In this document: positions 28,810-37,182 of the stretch, in pieces | How the letters are laid out: every line of letters starts with the position of its first letter | Position numbering within the stretch: the stretch's first letter is position 1 | NCBI RefSeq assembly: GCF_016919005.1 | Contig: NZ_JAFFQE010000009.1 | Location: forward strand, 1-64,000 | DNA: 64,000 nucleotides | Direction: 5' to 3' | From: Desulfopila inferna | Lineage (GTDB): Bacteria > Desulfobacterota > Desulfobulbia > Desulfobulbales > Desulfocapsaceae | The notes under the pieces: model-generated | What the model saw: only the letters and a program-made list of their open reading frames with translations | Told to the model about the DNA's origin: nothing | Database searches by the model: none | Position numbers and translations under genes: made by a program

Positions 28810-29714
28810 TGCTCTACCATCCCCATGAATAATTCTTCCAGCCTGTTTGATTTATTGCGCATGCTCTCGATGACTATGTTCTGGCGGATAAAGTGTTCGA
28901 ATATACTATTGACCGACTGCGCTCTGCTCTTGGTGACCTCGATCGTTGTTTCATCAACCATCCTGAAAATCATGTCGTCAAGCGGGGCTATATCTCTCAC
29001 AGGTTCTCTGGTGTCGAAAATAAAGGTTTCAAAATCAAGTTTCTGCAGCAATTCCCGCTTGCTTGTATTGGATATGAGCTTTCCGTGATTGATAATCCCG
29101 ATTCTGCTGCAGAGCTGTTCCGCTTCCTCAAGATAATGTGTTGTCAGGATAATGGTGATACCTTCTTTATTTATCTCTTCAAGAAACCGCCACATACCGC
29201 GGCGAAGTTCGACATCAACACCGGCTGTGGGTTCATCGAGAATGAGCAGCCTCGGCTCATGAACCAGGCCACGGGCGATCATCAGCCGTCGTTTCATTCC
29301 CCCGGAAAGCTCTTGGGCAACGGCATTGCGCTTATCCCAAAGACCGAGTTTCTTCAGATATTTTTCAGCCTTGACCATCGCCTCGCCGCGGGGCATGCCG
29401 TAATAGCCGGCTTGCTGGGTGACAATGTCCAGCACCTTCTCGAAAATGGAGAAGTTATATTCCTGCGGCACAACTCCGATAAGGCGCTTGGCCGCCGGGA
29501 AATCCTGATCAATATCCACTCCGAAGACTTTGACGGTGCCGCTGCTTTTTATAACAAGAGAGGTGACAATGCCGATAACCGTTGTCTTCCCGGCCCCATT
29601 GGGCCCAAGAAGACCAAAGAACTCGCCTTCGCCGACATCCAGGCTTACTCCCTCGAGTGCCGTGACTCCGCTGTTGTATGTTTTGTGAAGATCGGTAATC
29701 GATAAGGCATTCAT
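28806..29714 (-). CDS. ABC transporter ATP-binding protein (YadG-like)
   Basis: A 302-residue ATPase with Walker A GPNGAGKTT near 38, signature LSGGMKRR near 136, Walker B LLILDEPTAGVD near 157 and the switch histidine in LTTHYLEEAEQL near 194. The C-terminal ~70 residues resemble the YadG tail (MRNKSNRLEELFM). I start it at ATG 29714 (MNALSITDL), 4 bases after the gshB stop; an upstream in-frame ATG at 29777 would overlap gshB and adds nothing conserved. It powers the adjacent permease, most likely as an exporter. Confidence 0.92.
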   Translation of the reverse strand: MNALSITDLHKTYNSGVTALEGVSLDVGEGEFFGLLGPNGAGKTTVIGIVTSLVIKSSGTVKVFGVDIDQDFPAAKRLIGVVPQEYNFSIFEKVLDIVTQQAGYYGMPRGEAMVKAEKYLKKLGLWDKRNAVAQELSGGMKRRLMIARGLVHEPRLLILDEPTAGVDVELRRGMWRFLEEINKEGITIILTTHYLEEAEQLCSRIGIINHGKLISNTSKRELLQKLDFETFIFDTREPVRDIAPLDDMIFRMVDETTIEVTKSRAQSVNSIFEHFIRQNIVIESMRNKSNRLEELFMGMVEQ

Positions 29715-29718
29715 TTGC

Positions 29719-30597
29719 TTATTTAACCAGTTTGATAAAGTACTCGATAGTTTCCTGGGCCAGATTTCTCCCTTCAAGCTCGGAAATCTGCACGATGCCC
29801 GTAGGACAGGTAATATTTATTTCAGTGAGGTGCTCTCCGATTAAATCAAGGCCGACGAAGTGTATTCCCCGTTCAACCAGCCAAGGCCCGAGTTCCCCGA
29901 TGATCTCGCGCTCACGTGCCGTCAGATCGGCTTTGAGTGCTTCACTGTTGGCAAAATTGGCGTGATATCCTTTCTTCGGTCGGCGCATGGCCGCGCCGAG
30001 GTAGCTCTCGCCCAGCATGAAGACCCGCTTATCGCCTTCATAAACCCGATCGAGAAACTTCTGCACCATGACCGGGCTTTTGCCGCCGCCGGTGAGGGCA
30101 GGCAGACTGGTGGTATCTGCGGCATTAATTTTCATTACCGATTTACCCTGAAAACTGTCGAGGGCCTTTACCACGCAGCTCTCGTGCCTTTCCAGAAAAT
30201 CTTCGATAACACCGATATCCGAACTTACCAGTGTCGGTGTCATGAATTTATGAAATGAAAGAGCGATCAGCTTCTCGTTAAAATTGCGCAGCGAGGCAGG
30301 ATCATTGACCACCAGCGTACCGGACAAGGAGAGAATCTGGGTTGCATAATGAAAAGCCATATCATATGGAGGTTCTTTACGCATCAGAATCAAATTGTAG
30401 CTTTGCAGGGGTTTTACTTCCTCAAACCCTGCGGCATCTGTTGCCAGTACAGCGGCCTGGGTCTCAAAAAAGAGCTTCTCGATGGTTGCTGTATCAACGT
30501 AAATGCCGTTTTTTCGAGCCTGATTGATAAGGGCAATGGAGGTGTCTGTCTTAGGAGCAAGTCCTTCGATGGGATCGAGAACAACAAGCCATTTCAT
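29719..30597 (-). CDS. gshB: Glutathione synthetase
   Basis: A 292-residue ATP-grasp enzyme of the prokaryotic GshB type, which joins gamma-glutamylcysteine and glycine. The opening VVLDPIEGLAPKTDTS, the RKEPPYDMAF motif near 92, NDPASLRNFNEKL near 117, the grasp loop ALDSFQGKSVMK near 168 and INITCPTGI near 264 are all family features. ATG 30597 has TGGAGAA upstream. It heads a cluster with the YadGH-like exporter and a glutaredoxin-like protein. No gshA is in the window. Confidence 0.93.
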   Translation of the reverse strand: MKWLVVLDPIEGLAPKTDTSIALINQARKNGIYVDTATIEKLFFETQAAVLATDAAGFEEVKPLQSYNLILMRKEPPYDMAFHYATQILSLSGTLVVNDPASLRNFNEKLIALSFHKFMTPTLVSSDIGVIEDFLERHESCVVKALDSFQGKSVMKINAADTTSLPALTGGGKSPVMVQKFLDRVYEGDKRVFMLGESYLGAAMRRPKKGYHANFANSEALKADLTAREREIIGELGPWLVERGIHFVGLDLIGEHLTEINITCPTGIVQISELEGRNLAQETIEYFIKLVK

Positions 30598-31223
30598 TGC
30601 ATTTCTCCAGTAAAGTAGTTCGGATTAAATCTTGGATAGGATGAAGACTCAGCAAAGGACTTCACTGTCGCGCAAAATTTCTCTCCTGCCCTCGCAACAG
30701 AAAAACAGAATCATAAGCCGCAGAATCCTTATATATCGCCAAAGATTTCACGGGCATCTCCGGCAATCGCAAAAATACGACTCATTGCGACAATATACAT
30801 GGATTTCCAATTGGTCAAGATTGATGGCGGCGCGATAAGCACCCATACGGGCATAAACTCCGACTTCGAGAAAGCTCGATCTCCCGTGTTGCTGAGTTTT
30901 TGGCAGGTGTTCGGTATACTGGTCGAACACCTGCCAAATATTTTGCACCTTGTATATCGAAATTATTATCCAGCCACCTGGCATCGTGGCAACTTTTTTC
31001 GAGATTATTTAAGATTGCAGAATATCAAAGCCCGCCGGCATTGGCTCACCCTTCCCTCTGCTAAGCCAATGGCCTTGTTCCGGCAAAAAGAAGGTTGTCG
31101 TTTTTTTAGTGTAAGGTATGGTAAAATTCCTTGTCAGTGCTTAAAAATCAGGTACAATGCCCATTCTTCAATGTAAGGTGAAACAGAACAACTGTTATAT
31201 GATCCAGAGGCATTAAAACAACA
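30598..31223. other. Intergenic region with a 15-bp stem-loop
   Basis: About 630 bases between the divergent gshB and yhhQ genes. The only strong structure is at 30899-30938: TTTGGCAGGTGTTCG pairs perfectly with CGAACACCTGCCAAA around a 10-base loop. No good T-run follows on either strand, so it may be a structured RNA, an operator or a weak terminator. The reading frame at 30799-31176 has no recognisable content and I treat it as chance. Confidence 0.5.
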
Positions 31224-31257
31224 TTCGGGTTCCCTCACCCCGACAACCAAAAAGGAA
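31224..31257 (+). ncRNA. preQ1-I riboswitch (translational)
   Basis: TCGGG (31225-31229) pairs with CCCGA (31239-31243) to form P1. The loop starts TTC and ends CAC, and the A-rich tail CAACCAAAAAGGA follows. CCT in the loop (31233-31235) can pair with AGG (31253-31255) to make the pseudoknot that closes the preQ1 pocket. GGTTC...CACCC...AAAAAGGA matches the class I pattern. The pseudoknot consumes the AGGA ribosome site of yhhQ, 6 bases before its ATG, so preQ1 should block translation. The downstream gene is a queuosine-precursor transporter, which supports the call. Confidence 0.8.
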
Positions 31258-31261
31258 TTCC

Positions 31262-31924
31262 ATGCTTTCTCTTACCGCAGCGCAGACGCGGCGCGCTCTT
31301 TTTTTTCTCATCGGTTTTCATATTCTCATCATTGCCCTGAGCAACTATCTGGTGCAACTGCCCTTACAAATCTTCGGCATGCATAGTACCTGGGGAACCT
31401 TTAGTTTTCCTTTCATCTTTCTGGCAACCGATTTGACCGTTCGTGTTTTCGGTGCGGTTGAAGCCAGAAGGATTATTTTCGGAGCGATGCTTCCGGCCCT
31501 GGCCGTCTCCTATCTCTTTTCGGTACTCTTTTTTGAAGGAATTTTTCAGGGAATGCAAGGACTTACAGAAGTCAATTTTTTCGTTTTTCGTATCGCCCTG
31601 GCAAGTTTTACCGCCTATGTCTTTGGACAGCTTCTCGACATAAAGGTATTTGCCGGACTGCGCCGCAGCAGCAAGTGGTGGGTTGCTCCATCCGCTTCGA
31701 CCCTGCTCGGCAACCTGCTGGACACCATCATCTTCTTCGGAGTAGCCTTCTGGGCATCCTCGGATAGTTTTATGGCGGCGCACTGGCCGGAAATAGCTGC
31801 ACTCGATTATGGTTTCAAAATCACGGTGAGCATGCTGCTTTTTCTTCCTCTGTACGGTGTGCTTCTTCGCTATCTGACCGAGAAAATATTGATCGGCAAT
31901 GCAGAAAGAGCGATAGCAGGATAG
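31262..31924 (+). CDS. yhhQ: Queuosine precursor transporter (YhhQ/VUT family)
   Basis: A 220-residue inner-membrane protein with about six hydrophobic segments. It is of the vitamin-uptake-like YhhQ family that imports preQ0/preQ1 for tRNA queuosine synthesis. Family signatures are the HSTWGTFSFPFIFLATDL region near residue 41, RRIIFGAM near 71 and TLLGNLLDTIIFFG near 145, with the conserved acidic residues in ATDL and LLDT. ATG 31262 follows AGGA inside the preQ1 riboswitch, so expression should fall when precursor is plentiful. Confidence 0.92.
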   Translation: MLSLTAAQTRRALFFLIGFHILIIALSNYLVQLPLQIFGMHSTWGTFSFPFIFLATDLTVRVFGAVEARRIIFGAMLPALAVSYLFSVLFFEGIFQGMQGLTEVNFFVFRIALASFTAYVFGQLLDIKVFAGLRRSSKWWVAPSASTLLGNLLDTIIFFGVAFWASSDSFMAAHWPEIAALDYGFKITVSMLLFLPLYGVLLRYLTEKILIGNAERAIAG

Positions 31925-32333
31925 CGCAGATAATTCATAGATCCTGCTTGAACTTAGCCTGCAGGAAGTTTCGAGCGCCGCAATATCAAGTAATATTTTA
32001 AGTATTAGGCCTTTTGAAAATTACAATGAGCGACGAATCACCTCATGGACATCTTGTTTTAATCATTTATTACTTGGATGGATGCTCTAATCCGACTACG
32101 ATATAGTTCATAACTGCTTTATACATAAGATTTTTATTACCATAAAATTCAGCAAAAAATATTTGTCTTTCAGGCAAGTAATCTAGTATATTTTCGGTTG
32201 TATAGTTTCTCCTTCCCGATCAAGCGATTCCTGAACGACGGTGAAAATGGGCTTTTGTAAGATCTCCAAGGGAAGCAGAATGAAACTGGCTGAAATTCAT
32301 TGGTAGTCAGATAAAAAATTGGATCATCGAACA
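31925..32333. other. Intergenic region, nothing recognised
   Basis: AT-rich sequence between yhhQ and the thioesterase gene. I see no reading frame, hairpin with T-run or repeat worth naming. Confidence 0.4.
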
Positions 32334-32777
32334 ATGAAAACAGGCAGCAGTTCTACTCATACAGATGCACCTTTTTGTCATGAATTTACCGTAACCCCTG
32401 AGACCATCGACCAAAACGGACACGTCAATAATGTCGTCTACATCCAGTGGATGCAGGATATTGCCGTGCGTCATTCAGAGGTCTGCGGCGGCACTGCCGC
32501 AATCGAAGAAAGGGGATGCAGCTGGATAGTGCGCTCGCACGCCATTGATTATCTTAGACCGGCTTTTGCCGGTGATCGAATAGTTGCCGTCACCTGGGTT
32601 GTGGATTTCCGCAAGGTCCGCTCCCTTCGCAAATATCAGTTCCTCAACAAAAAGGATGGTAGGGTGCTGGCACGGGGCCAAACCGACTGGGTTCATGTGA
32701 ACTCCGGGGGCCGCCCCTGCGTCATACCTGAAGAGGTAAAGGCCTGCTTTCCCTTACTGCCCGATTATTCCCAATAG
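32334..32777 (+). CDS. Hotdog-fold acyl-CoA thioesterase (YbgC/FadM type)
   Basis: A 147-residue single hotdog domain. The signature is TIDQNGHVNNVVYIQWMQD near residue 25, matching the D-x-x-G-H-V-N-N-x-x-Y of 4-hydroxybenzoyl-CoA-type thioesterases. These enzymes hydrolyse acyl-CoA or acyl-ACP thioesters in the cytosol; chain-length preference cannot be read. I start it at ATG 32334 rather than the in-frame TTG 32319. It stands alone, followed by a dispersed repeat. Confidence 0.88.
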   Translation: MKTGSSSTHTDAPFCHEFTVTPETIDQNGHVNNVVYIQWMQDIAVRHSEVCGGTAAIEERGCSWIVRSHAIDYLRPAFAGDRIVAVTWVVDFRKVRSLRKYQFLNKKDGRVLARGQTDWVHVNSGGRPCVIPEEVKACFPLLPDYSQ

Positions 32778-32851
32778 ATGAGCGGAAGACGTCCATCCAG
32801 TTCAAGTTAAACTGCTGTTGTCAGCTCTTTGCTGAATAGTTACTAATCCCT

Positions 32852-32915
32852 GAAAGCCGGTAAACCGGCCGGGACTCTGTCCGGTCCCCTCCTTGAGGGG
32901 CATAAGTACCTTGGC
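32852..32915 (-). repeat. Dispersed GC-rich palindromic repeat, copy B (inverted)
   Basis: The inverted counterpart of 27655-27720. It contains CCGGTAAACCGGCCGGGACT and CCCCTCCTTGAGGGG. The two copies differ mainly in the spacer between the two hairpins. It lies in the 350-base gap between the thioesterase and MFS genes, which otherwise shows nothing recognisable. Confidence 0.7.
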
Positions 32916-33128
32916 AGTAGTCAACCTGCTGGTTTTTAATATCGTTTCGAGAGCAAGACACTAAAAACTGAACCTGAAGCCCCTGTTATTTTTGCACACT
33001 GCACTTATGGTGTATCTGAAAAGAAAACCAAGACAGATTTGTATTTTGAAAATTCCCTATAGCCTTTATCCCGAGATGACTCTTCCTGCCGAACCGTTAA
33101 TATCCAGAAGAACTGTAGCGCAGTGCGG

Positions 33129-34331
33129 ATGAAAAACAATACCCTCATCACCCTGCTGCTCTCGGTTTTTATCGCTTTTCTCGGTATCGGCATCATTGTT
33201 CCCATAATGCCGGTATTTGCTGGAGAACTCGGGGCCGGCGGATTCTCCCTGGGCATGATAATAGCGGCATTTTCAATGACCCGGGGTTTGCTGCTTCCGC
33301 TGGTGGGCAATCTCTCGGACCGCTGGGGCCGAAAAAGTTTTCTCGCCACCGGACTCCTCATCTATGGAATCGTCGGACTCTTGATTCCGCAGGCCGAGAA
33401 TATCGGTCAGCTCATTACCATCCGCAGTTTTCACGGCGTCGGTTCCGCCATGATAGTTCCCATAGCAATGGCCTACCTCAGCCTGCTCGCCCCCCGCGGC
33501 GAAGAGGGACGCTATATGAGTTATCTCAACATAGCGATTTTCTCCGGAATCGGCTGCGGTCCCATTATAGGTGGTCTGATTTACGATGCCGCGGGATTCC
33601 CCGCGGTGTTTCACCTCATGGCGGTCCTGAGTCTTATGGCTTTTCTTCTGGTTCTTTCCTACATGCCCCCGCATGTTCCTTCAGACACACGCCATGTTGC
33701 GGGAATGCTGCAGAGCTTCAAAAAAATGGCAGGCAGTTTAAAAACCGGCGGAATTCTTCTGGCCCGCTACGGCACCATGATTATCATGGTACCCACCATG
33801 GCCTTTCTCCCTCTGCTCATGGCCGGGTGGGGCAACAGCAGCGGCTTGCAGATAGGCATTGTCATCGCCGCAAGAACTCTGATAAACGCCCTGCTGCAGG
33901 TGCCCTTCGGCAAGCTTTCCGATCGATTCAACAAACTCATCATTCTAGTTGTCGGCAGCTGCTGTCTGGCGTTGACGGTTCTATTCATTCCCTGGATGGA
34001 CACCTTTCCCAAAATGCTCCTCCTGTATCTTCTTCTCGGTGCCGAAGAGGCCGCCGTCTGGGCCGTCCTTGGCGCCTATGCCTCAATCGAGGCCAAGGAA
34101 AATTACGGACATGGCACCATGATGGGTGTCTTCAGCTTTGCCATGAGTATCGGCGTATTCACGGGTGCCGTGATTTCCGGGGTCAGTATGGACATATGGG
34201 GCATCGTATTTGCGTATACCGTTGCCAGCTGCGCGGTTTTTCTCATTTCGCTTGCTGCCTCAGGAATGATCCTGCTGCATAACCGCCGTGAGGAGGCAGA
34301 GAAAATCAAGCATTTCAGAGAAGATCGGTGA
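33129..34331 (+). CDS. Major facilitator superfamily transporter
   Basis: A 400-residue MFS protein with 12 hydrophobic segments in two halves. The loop 2-3 signature is GNLSDRWGRKSF near residue 60, and a related GKLSDRFNKL lies in the second half near 260. Proton-coupled drug or metabolite export is likely, but the substrate cannot be assigned. ATG 33129 is preferred over GTG 33123. The 3' end overlaps the convergent pldA gene by 17 bases. Confidence 0.88.
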   Translation: MKNNTLITLLLSVFIAFLGIGIIVPIMPVFAGELGAGGFSLGMIIAAFSMTRGLLLPLVGNLSDRWGRKSFLATGLLIYGIVGLLIPQAENIGQLITIRSFHGVGSAMIVPIAMAYLSLLAPRGEEGRYMSYLNIAIFSGIGCGPIIGGLIYDAAGFPAVFHLMAVLSLMAFLLVLSYMPPHVPSDTRHVAGMLQSFKKMAGSLKTGGILLARYGTMIIMVPTMAFLPLLMAGWGNSSGLQIGIVIAARTLINALLQVPFGKLSDRFNKLIILVVGSCCLALTVLFIPWMDTFPKMLLLYLLLGAEEAAVWAVLGAYASIEAKENYGHGTMMGVFSFAMSIGVFTGAVISGVSMDIWGIVFAYTVASCAVFLISLAASGMILLHNRREEAEKIKHFREDR

Positions 34332-35346
34332 GCAGGACGCCGACACCTATCCTGTTGACGTAATTATCGTAATCGATCAGGCTTTCACCATATCCGGAAA
34401 AGTATTGGACATAGCCTCTGATGTAGGGGTAGTCTAACAGGGGAAAACTCCAGCCCAACTGCAAAGATCCTTTAGAGAAACCGGACTCGAGGTTATTTCT
34501 GCTCATCAGCGTGAAGGTTTGGTCATTTAGCCGATAGGCAAGTCTCAGTTCTCCATGCCCGAGATAATCGGTAATATCAGGATTATCGTCATCATCTTCA
34601 TCTTCTTCAAGTCTGATCCAGGGCTTTATTGAAACGACGAAATCACCTCTGTGGAATATAAAATCGGCATAAATTCTATTCCAGCTGCGGGAAAGTCTCC
34701 CCGACTGCCCATTAGACTGATGCACAATACCGAAGACGTCTGCGGTGTTGCTGAACCCGAATATCTCGAAATCGGGATGGGCCTGCAGCCACAATTCCGG
34801 TTCATGATTGGTTTCCCTGAAGGGTGAAGAGGCGTCTCCATTATAAAGCTGCCAGAACGAGCGTAAGGTATAAGCGGCAAAGACATTAACATTCCTGTCG
34901 AAAAGATCTGCAGCAAGCGGTGTTTTAATACTCAGCTGAAAATGTGTTTCCGTATTTTTGAAAGAGAGATCCTCATCGCCCGCATTAGGATACCCTGCTT
35001 CGGAGTATCCTTGAAAATTATGGCCGGCCAGAAGAAAATAATTCTGCCGATGGGCCATGATCGTGAAAGGCCTTAAGATGTTGCGCTCATCCACGGACAA
35101 CCTGCGCTCAACGGCATTTATCTCTCCGGCATCTTCATCACCGACTGCGGCATCGGTACCCGCCGCCTGCTCCTGACAGCGTGAACGCATCTCACCTGCC
35201 GTCATATCGTCAGGGGCGGTGAGAATCATTTCAGCAAGGCATGACTCCGGGGAGAGTTTTTCCAGTGAATCTGTGGCAAAAGAGTACAACGGAAGGCAGC
35301 AGATAATCAGCATGGAACTGACAGAATTTACTAGTATATATTTCAT
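34315..35346 (-). CDS. pldA: Outer membrane phospholipase A
   Basis: A 343-residue outer-membrane beta-barrel phospholipase. Residues 1-~24 are a signal peptide ending SFA. About 90 residues of N-terminal region precede the barrel, longer than in E. coli PldA. The active site is complete: FGIVHQSNGQSG near residue 210 gives the His-x-Ser pair, and SWNRIYADF gives the Asn. PldA removes acyl chains from phospholipids that reach the outer leaflet, with calcium and dimerisation. It lies just downstream of gspE on the same strand; the 90-base gap leaves co-transcription possible. Confidence 0.92.
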   Translation of the reverse strand: MKYILVNSVSSMLIICCLPLYSFATDSLEKLSPESCLAEMILTAPDDMTAGEMRSRCQEQAAGTDAAVGDEDAGEINAVERRLSVDERNILRPFTIMAHRQNYFLLAGHNFQGYSEAGYPNAGDEDLSFKNTETHFQLSIKTPLAADLFDRNVNVFAAYTLRSFWQLYNGDASSPFRETNHEPELWLQAHPDFEIFGFSNTADVFGIVHQSNGQSGRLSRSWNRIYADFIFHRGDFVVSIKPWIRLEEDEDDDDNPDITDYLGHGELRLAYRLNDQTFTLMSRNNLESGFSKGSLQLGWSFPLLDYPYIRGYVQYFSGYGESLIDYDNYVNRIGVGVLLTDLL

Positions 35347-35436
35347 ATATTCACACGCTCCGCAGTGGTAAAAGCTCTATCGTCATACCGTGGCGGATTA
35401 GCAGATTAGTCTGAAGCTCTGGAGGTATCTGGAAGG

Positions 35437-37173
35437 TTACTCGTGGGCCACCCGATATACTTCCTCGATGGTGGTCACTCCGTCGAATATTTTCTGGACT
35501 CCATCCTGGCGCAGGGTAGTCATGCCTTTTTCCACGGCGAGTCTTTTGATGGTATTGGAATCGGAGGTTTTGAGAATGGTATTTTTCATCTCCTTGTCGA
35601 GCAGCATCAATTCGAAGATACCGCACCTGCCGCGGTAACCGGTATGATGACATTTGCCGCAGCCTCGTCCACGGTAAACCTTTTTACCAACTGCCTCCTC
35701 GGGAGCGATACCGAGCTTTTTCAGCTCTTCTGCCTCCGGGATATACTCTTCCCGGCAATCGCTGCAGATGATTCTAACCAGCCGCTGGGCCAGAATGGCG
35801 TTGACCGATGAAGAGATGAGAAAAGGCTCGATTCCCATATCCCGAAGCCGGGTGACGGCGCTTGCGGAATCGTTGGTATGCAGAGTGGAAAAAACCAGAT
35901 GTCCCGTCAGTGCCGACTGGATGGCAATTTCGGCGGTCTCGGTATCACGGATCTCACCAACCAGAATGACATCGGGATCCTGACGAACAATGGACCGAAG
36001 TCCCGAGGCAAAGGTCAGGTTTATCTTGGGATTGATCTGGACCTGCCCGATCCCGCTGATCCGATATTCCACAGGATCTTCGACGGTGATAATATTGACA
36101 TCGGTGCTGTTGATGGTTGTGAGCGCCGCATATAGTGTGGTTGTCTTTCCCGAGCCTGTCGGCCCGGTTACCAGAATGATGCCGTTGGCCGCCCTTATCT
36201 CGGAGGAGAATTTATCCAGCCTGTCCCTGGGCATGCCGAGATCAGTCAGGCTGATGAGAATGGATGATTTATCGAGAAGCCGCAGCACCACCCGTTCACC
36301 AAAGGCGGTGGGCAGGGTTGACACACGGACATCAATTTCCTTATTGGCGATTTTCAACTCTATCCTGCCATCCTGGGGAAGGCGCTTTTCGGCAATATTC
36401 AATTTCGCCATGATCTTGATGCGGGATATAAGGGCCGACTGCACATGCTTTGGCGGAGAAAGCATATCATAAAGGATACCATCAAGCCGCTGCCGGATCT
36501 TCAGGCTGTTCTGGTAGGGCTCGATATGAATATCTGAGGCATTATCCCGCACAGCCTGGGCAAACATCAGGTTCACCAATCTGATGACCGGCGCATCACT
36601 GGTATCGTCCAGCAGGTCGCCGGTCTCTTCGATCTCGGAGAACAGAGCCTCGGCATCTTCCTCATCCATACCCTGCATCACCTCTTCGGCACTGTCCCTG
36701 GTCATATCGTAGGCAAAATTTATGGCGCTGACAATCGCTGCATTGGGACAGAGCACACAACGCGCCGTTTCCAGGGATAATACCTTGCGAAGATCGTCGA
36801 GAGGTTGAAAGACATAGGGATCGTTAACTGCAAAAAAGAGATCTTCCTCTGTCTGAACCGGCACTATCCGGTTGGCCTTGAGAAACCCTATGGACACATC
36901 CGAAGTGAATTCGGTATGTATATCCGCGGGCAGGGATGTTTTGACATCCAGACCGAACAGCGCCCCCTGGGCTCTGAGCAATTCAATTTCATCGATGACC
37001 TTCTGCTTCAACAGGATCTGGCCGAGATCTTCGCCGGTTTCCTCCTGAACTTCGGCAGCCCCGGCGATCTGGGCGGGAGTGAGACCCACCTGTTCTATGA
37101 GGATATCCGCAAGAGTTTTGATTGGCGGATGACTGACTTTTTCCTCTATTGCTATTTCTTCAGGTCGTATCAT
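35437..37173 (-). CDS. gspE: Type II secretion ATPase GspE
   Basis: A 578-residue secretion ATPase. Residues ~15-170 are the N1/N2 domains that contact GspL and the inner-membrane platform. The ATPase core has Walker A GPTGSGKTTT near 335, an Asp box, Walker B ILVGEIRD near 400 and a His box TLHTNDSASA near 425. A four-cysteine zinc motif (CSDC...CGKC) is near 470-505. It powers assembly of the pseudopilus. It starts 9 bases after gspD and closes the gspG-to-gspE operon. Confidence 0.96.
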   Translation of the reverse strand: MIRPEEIAIEEKVSHPPIKTLADILIEQVGLTPAQIAGAAEVQEETGEDLGQILLKQKVIDEIELLRAQGALFGLDVKTSLPADIHTEFTSDVSIGFLKANRIVPVQTEEDLFFAVNDPYVFQPLDDLRKVLSLETARCVLCPNAAIVSAINFAYDMTRDSAEEVMQGMDEEDAEALFSEIEETGDLLDDTSDAPVIRLVNLMFAQAVRDNASDIHIEPYQNSLKIRQRLDGILYDMLSPPKHVQSALISRIKIMAKLNIAEKRLPQDGRIELKIANKEIDVRVSTLPTAFGERVVLRLLDKSSILISLTDLGMPRDRLDKFSSEIRAANGIILVTGPTGSGKTTTLYAALTTINSTDVNIITVEDPVEYRISGIGQVQINPKINLTFASGLRSIVRQDPDVILVGEIRDTETAEIAIQSALTGHLVFSTLHTNDSASAVTRLRDMGIEPFLISSSVNAILAQRLVRIICSDCREEYIPEAEELKKLGIAPEEAVGKKVYRGRGCGKCHHTGYRGRCGIFELMLLDKEMKNTILKTSDSNTIKRLAVEKGMTTLRQDGVQKIFDGVTTIEEVYRVAHE

Positions 37174-37182
37174 ATATACTTT

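Noticed and set aside
30799-31176. 125-residue frame in the gshB-yhhQ gap
   Set aside because: No ribosome site, no recognisable motif, and it runs through a perfect stem-loop.
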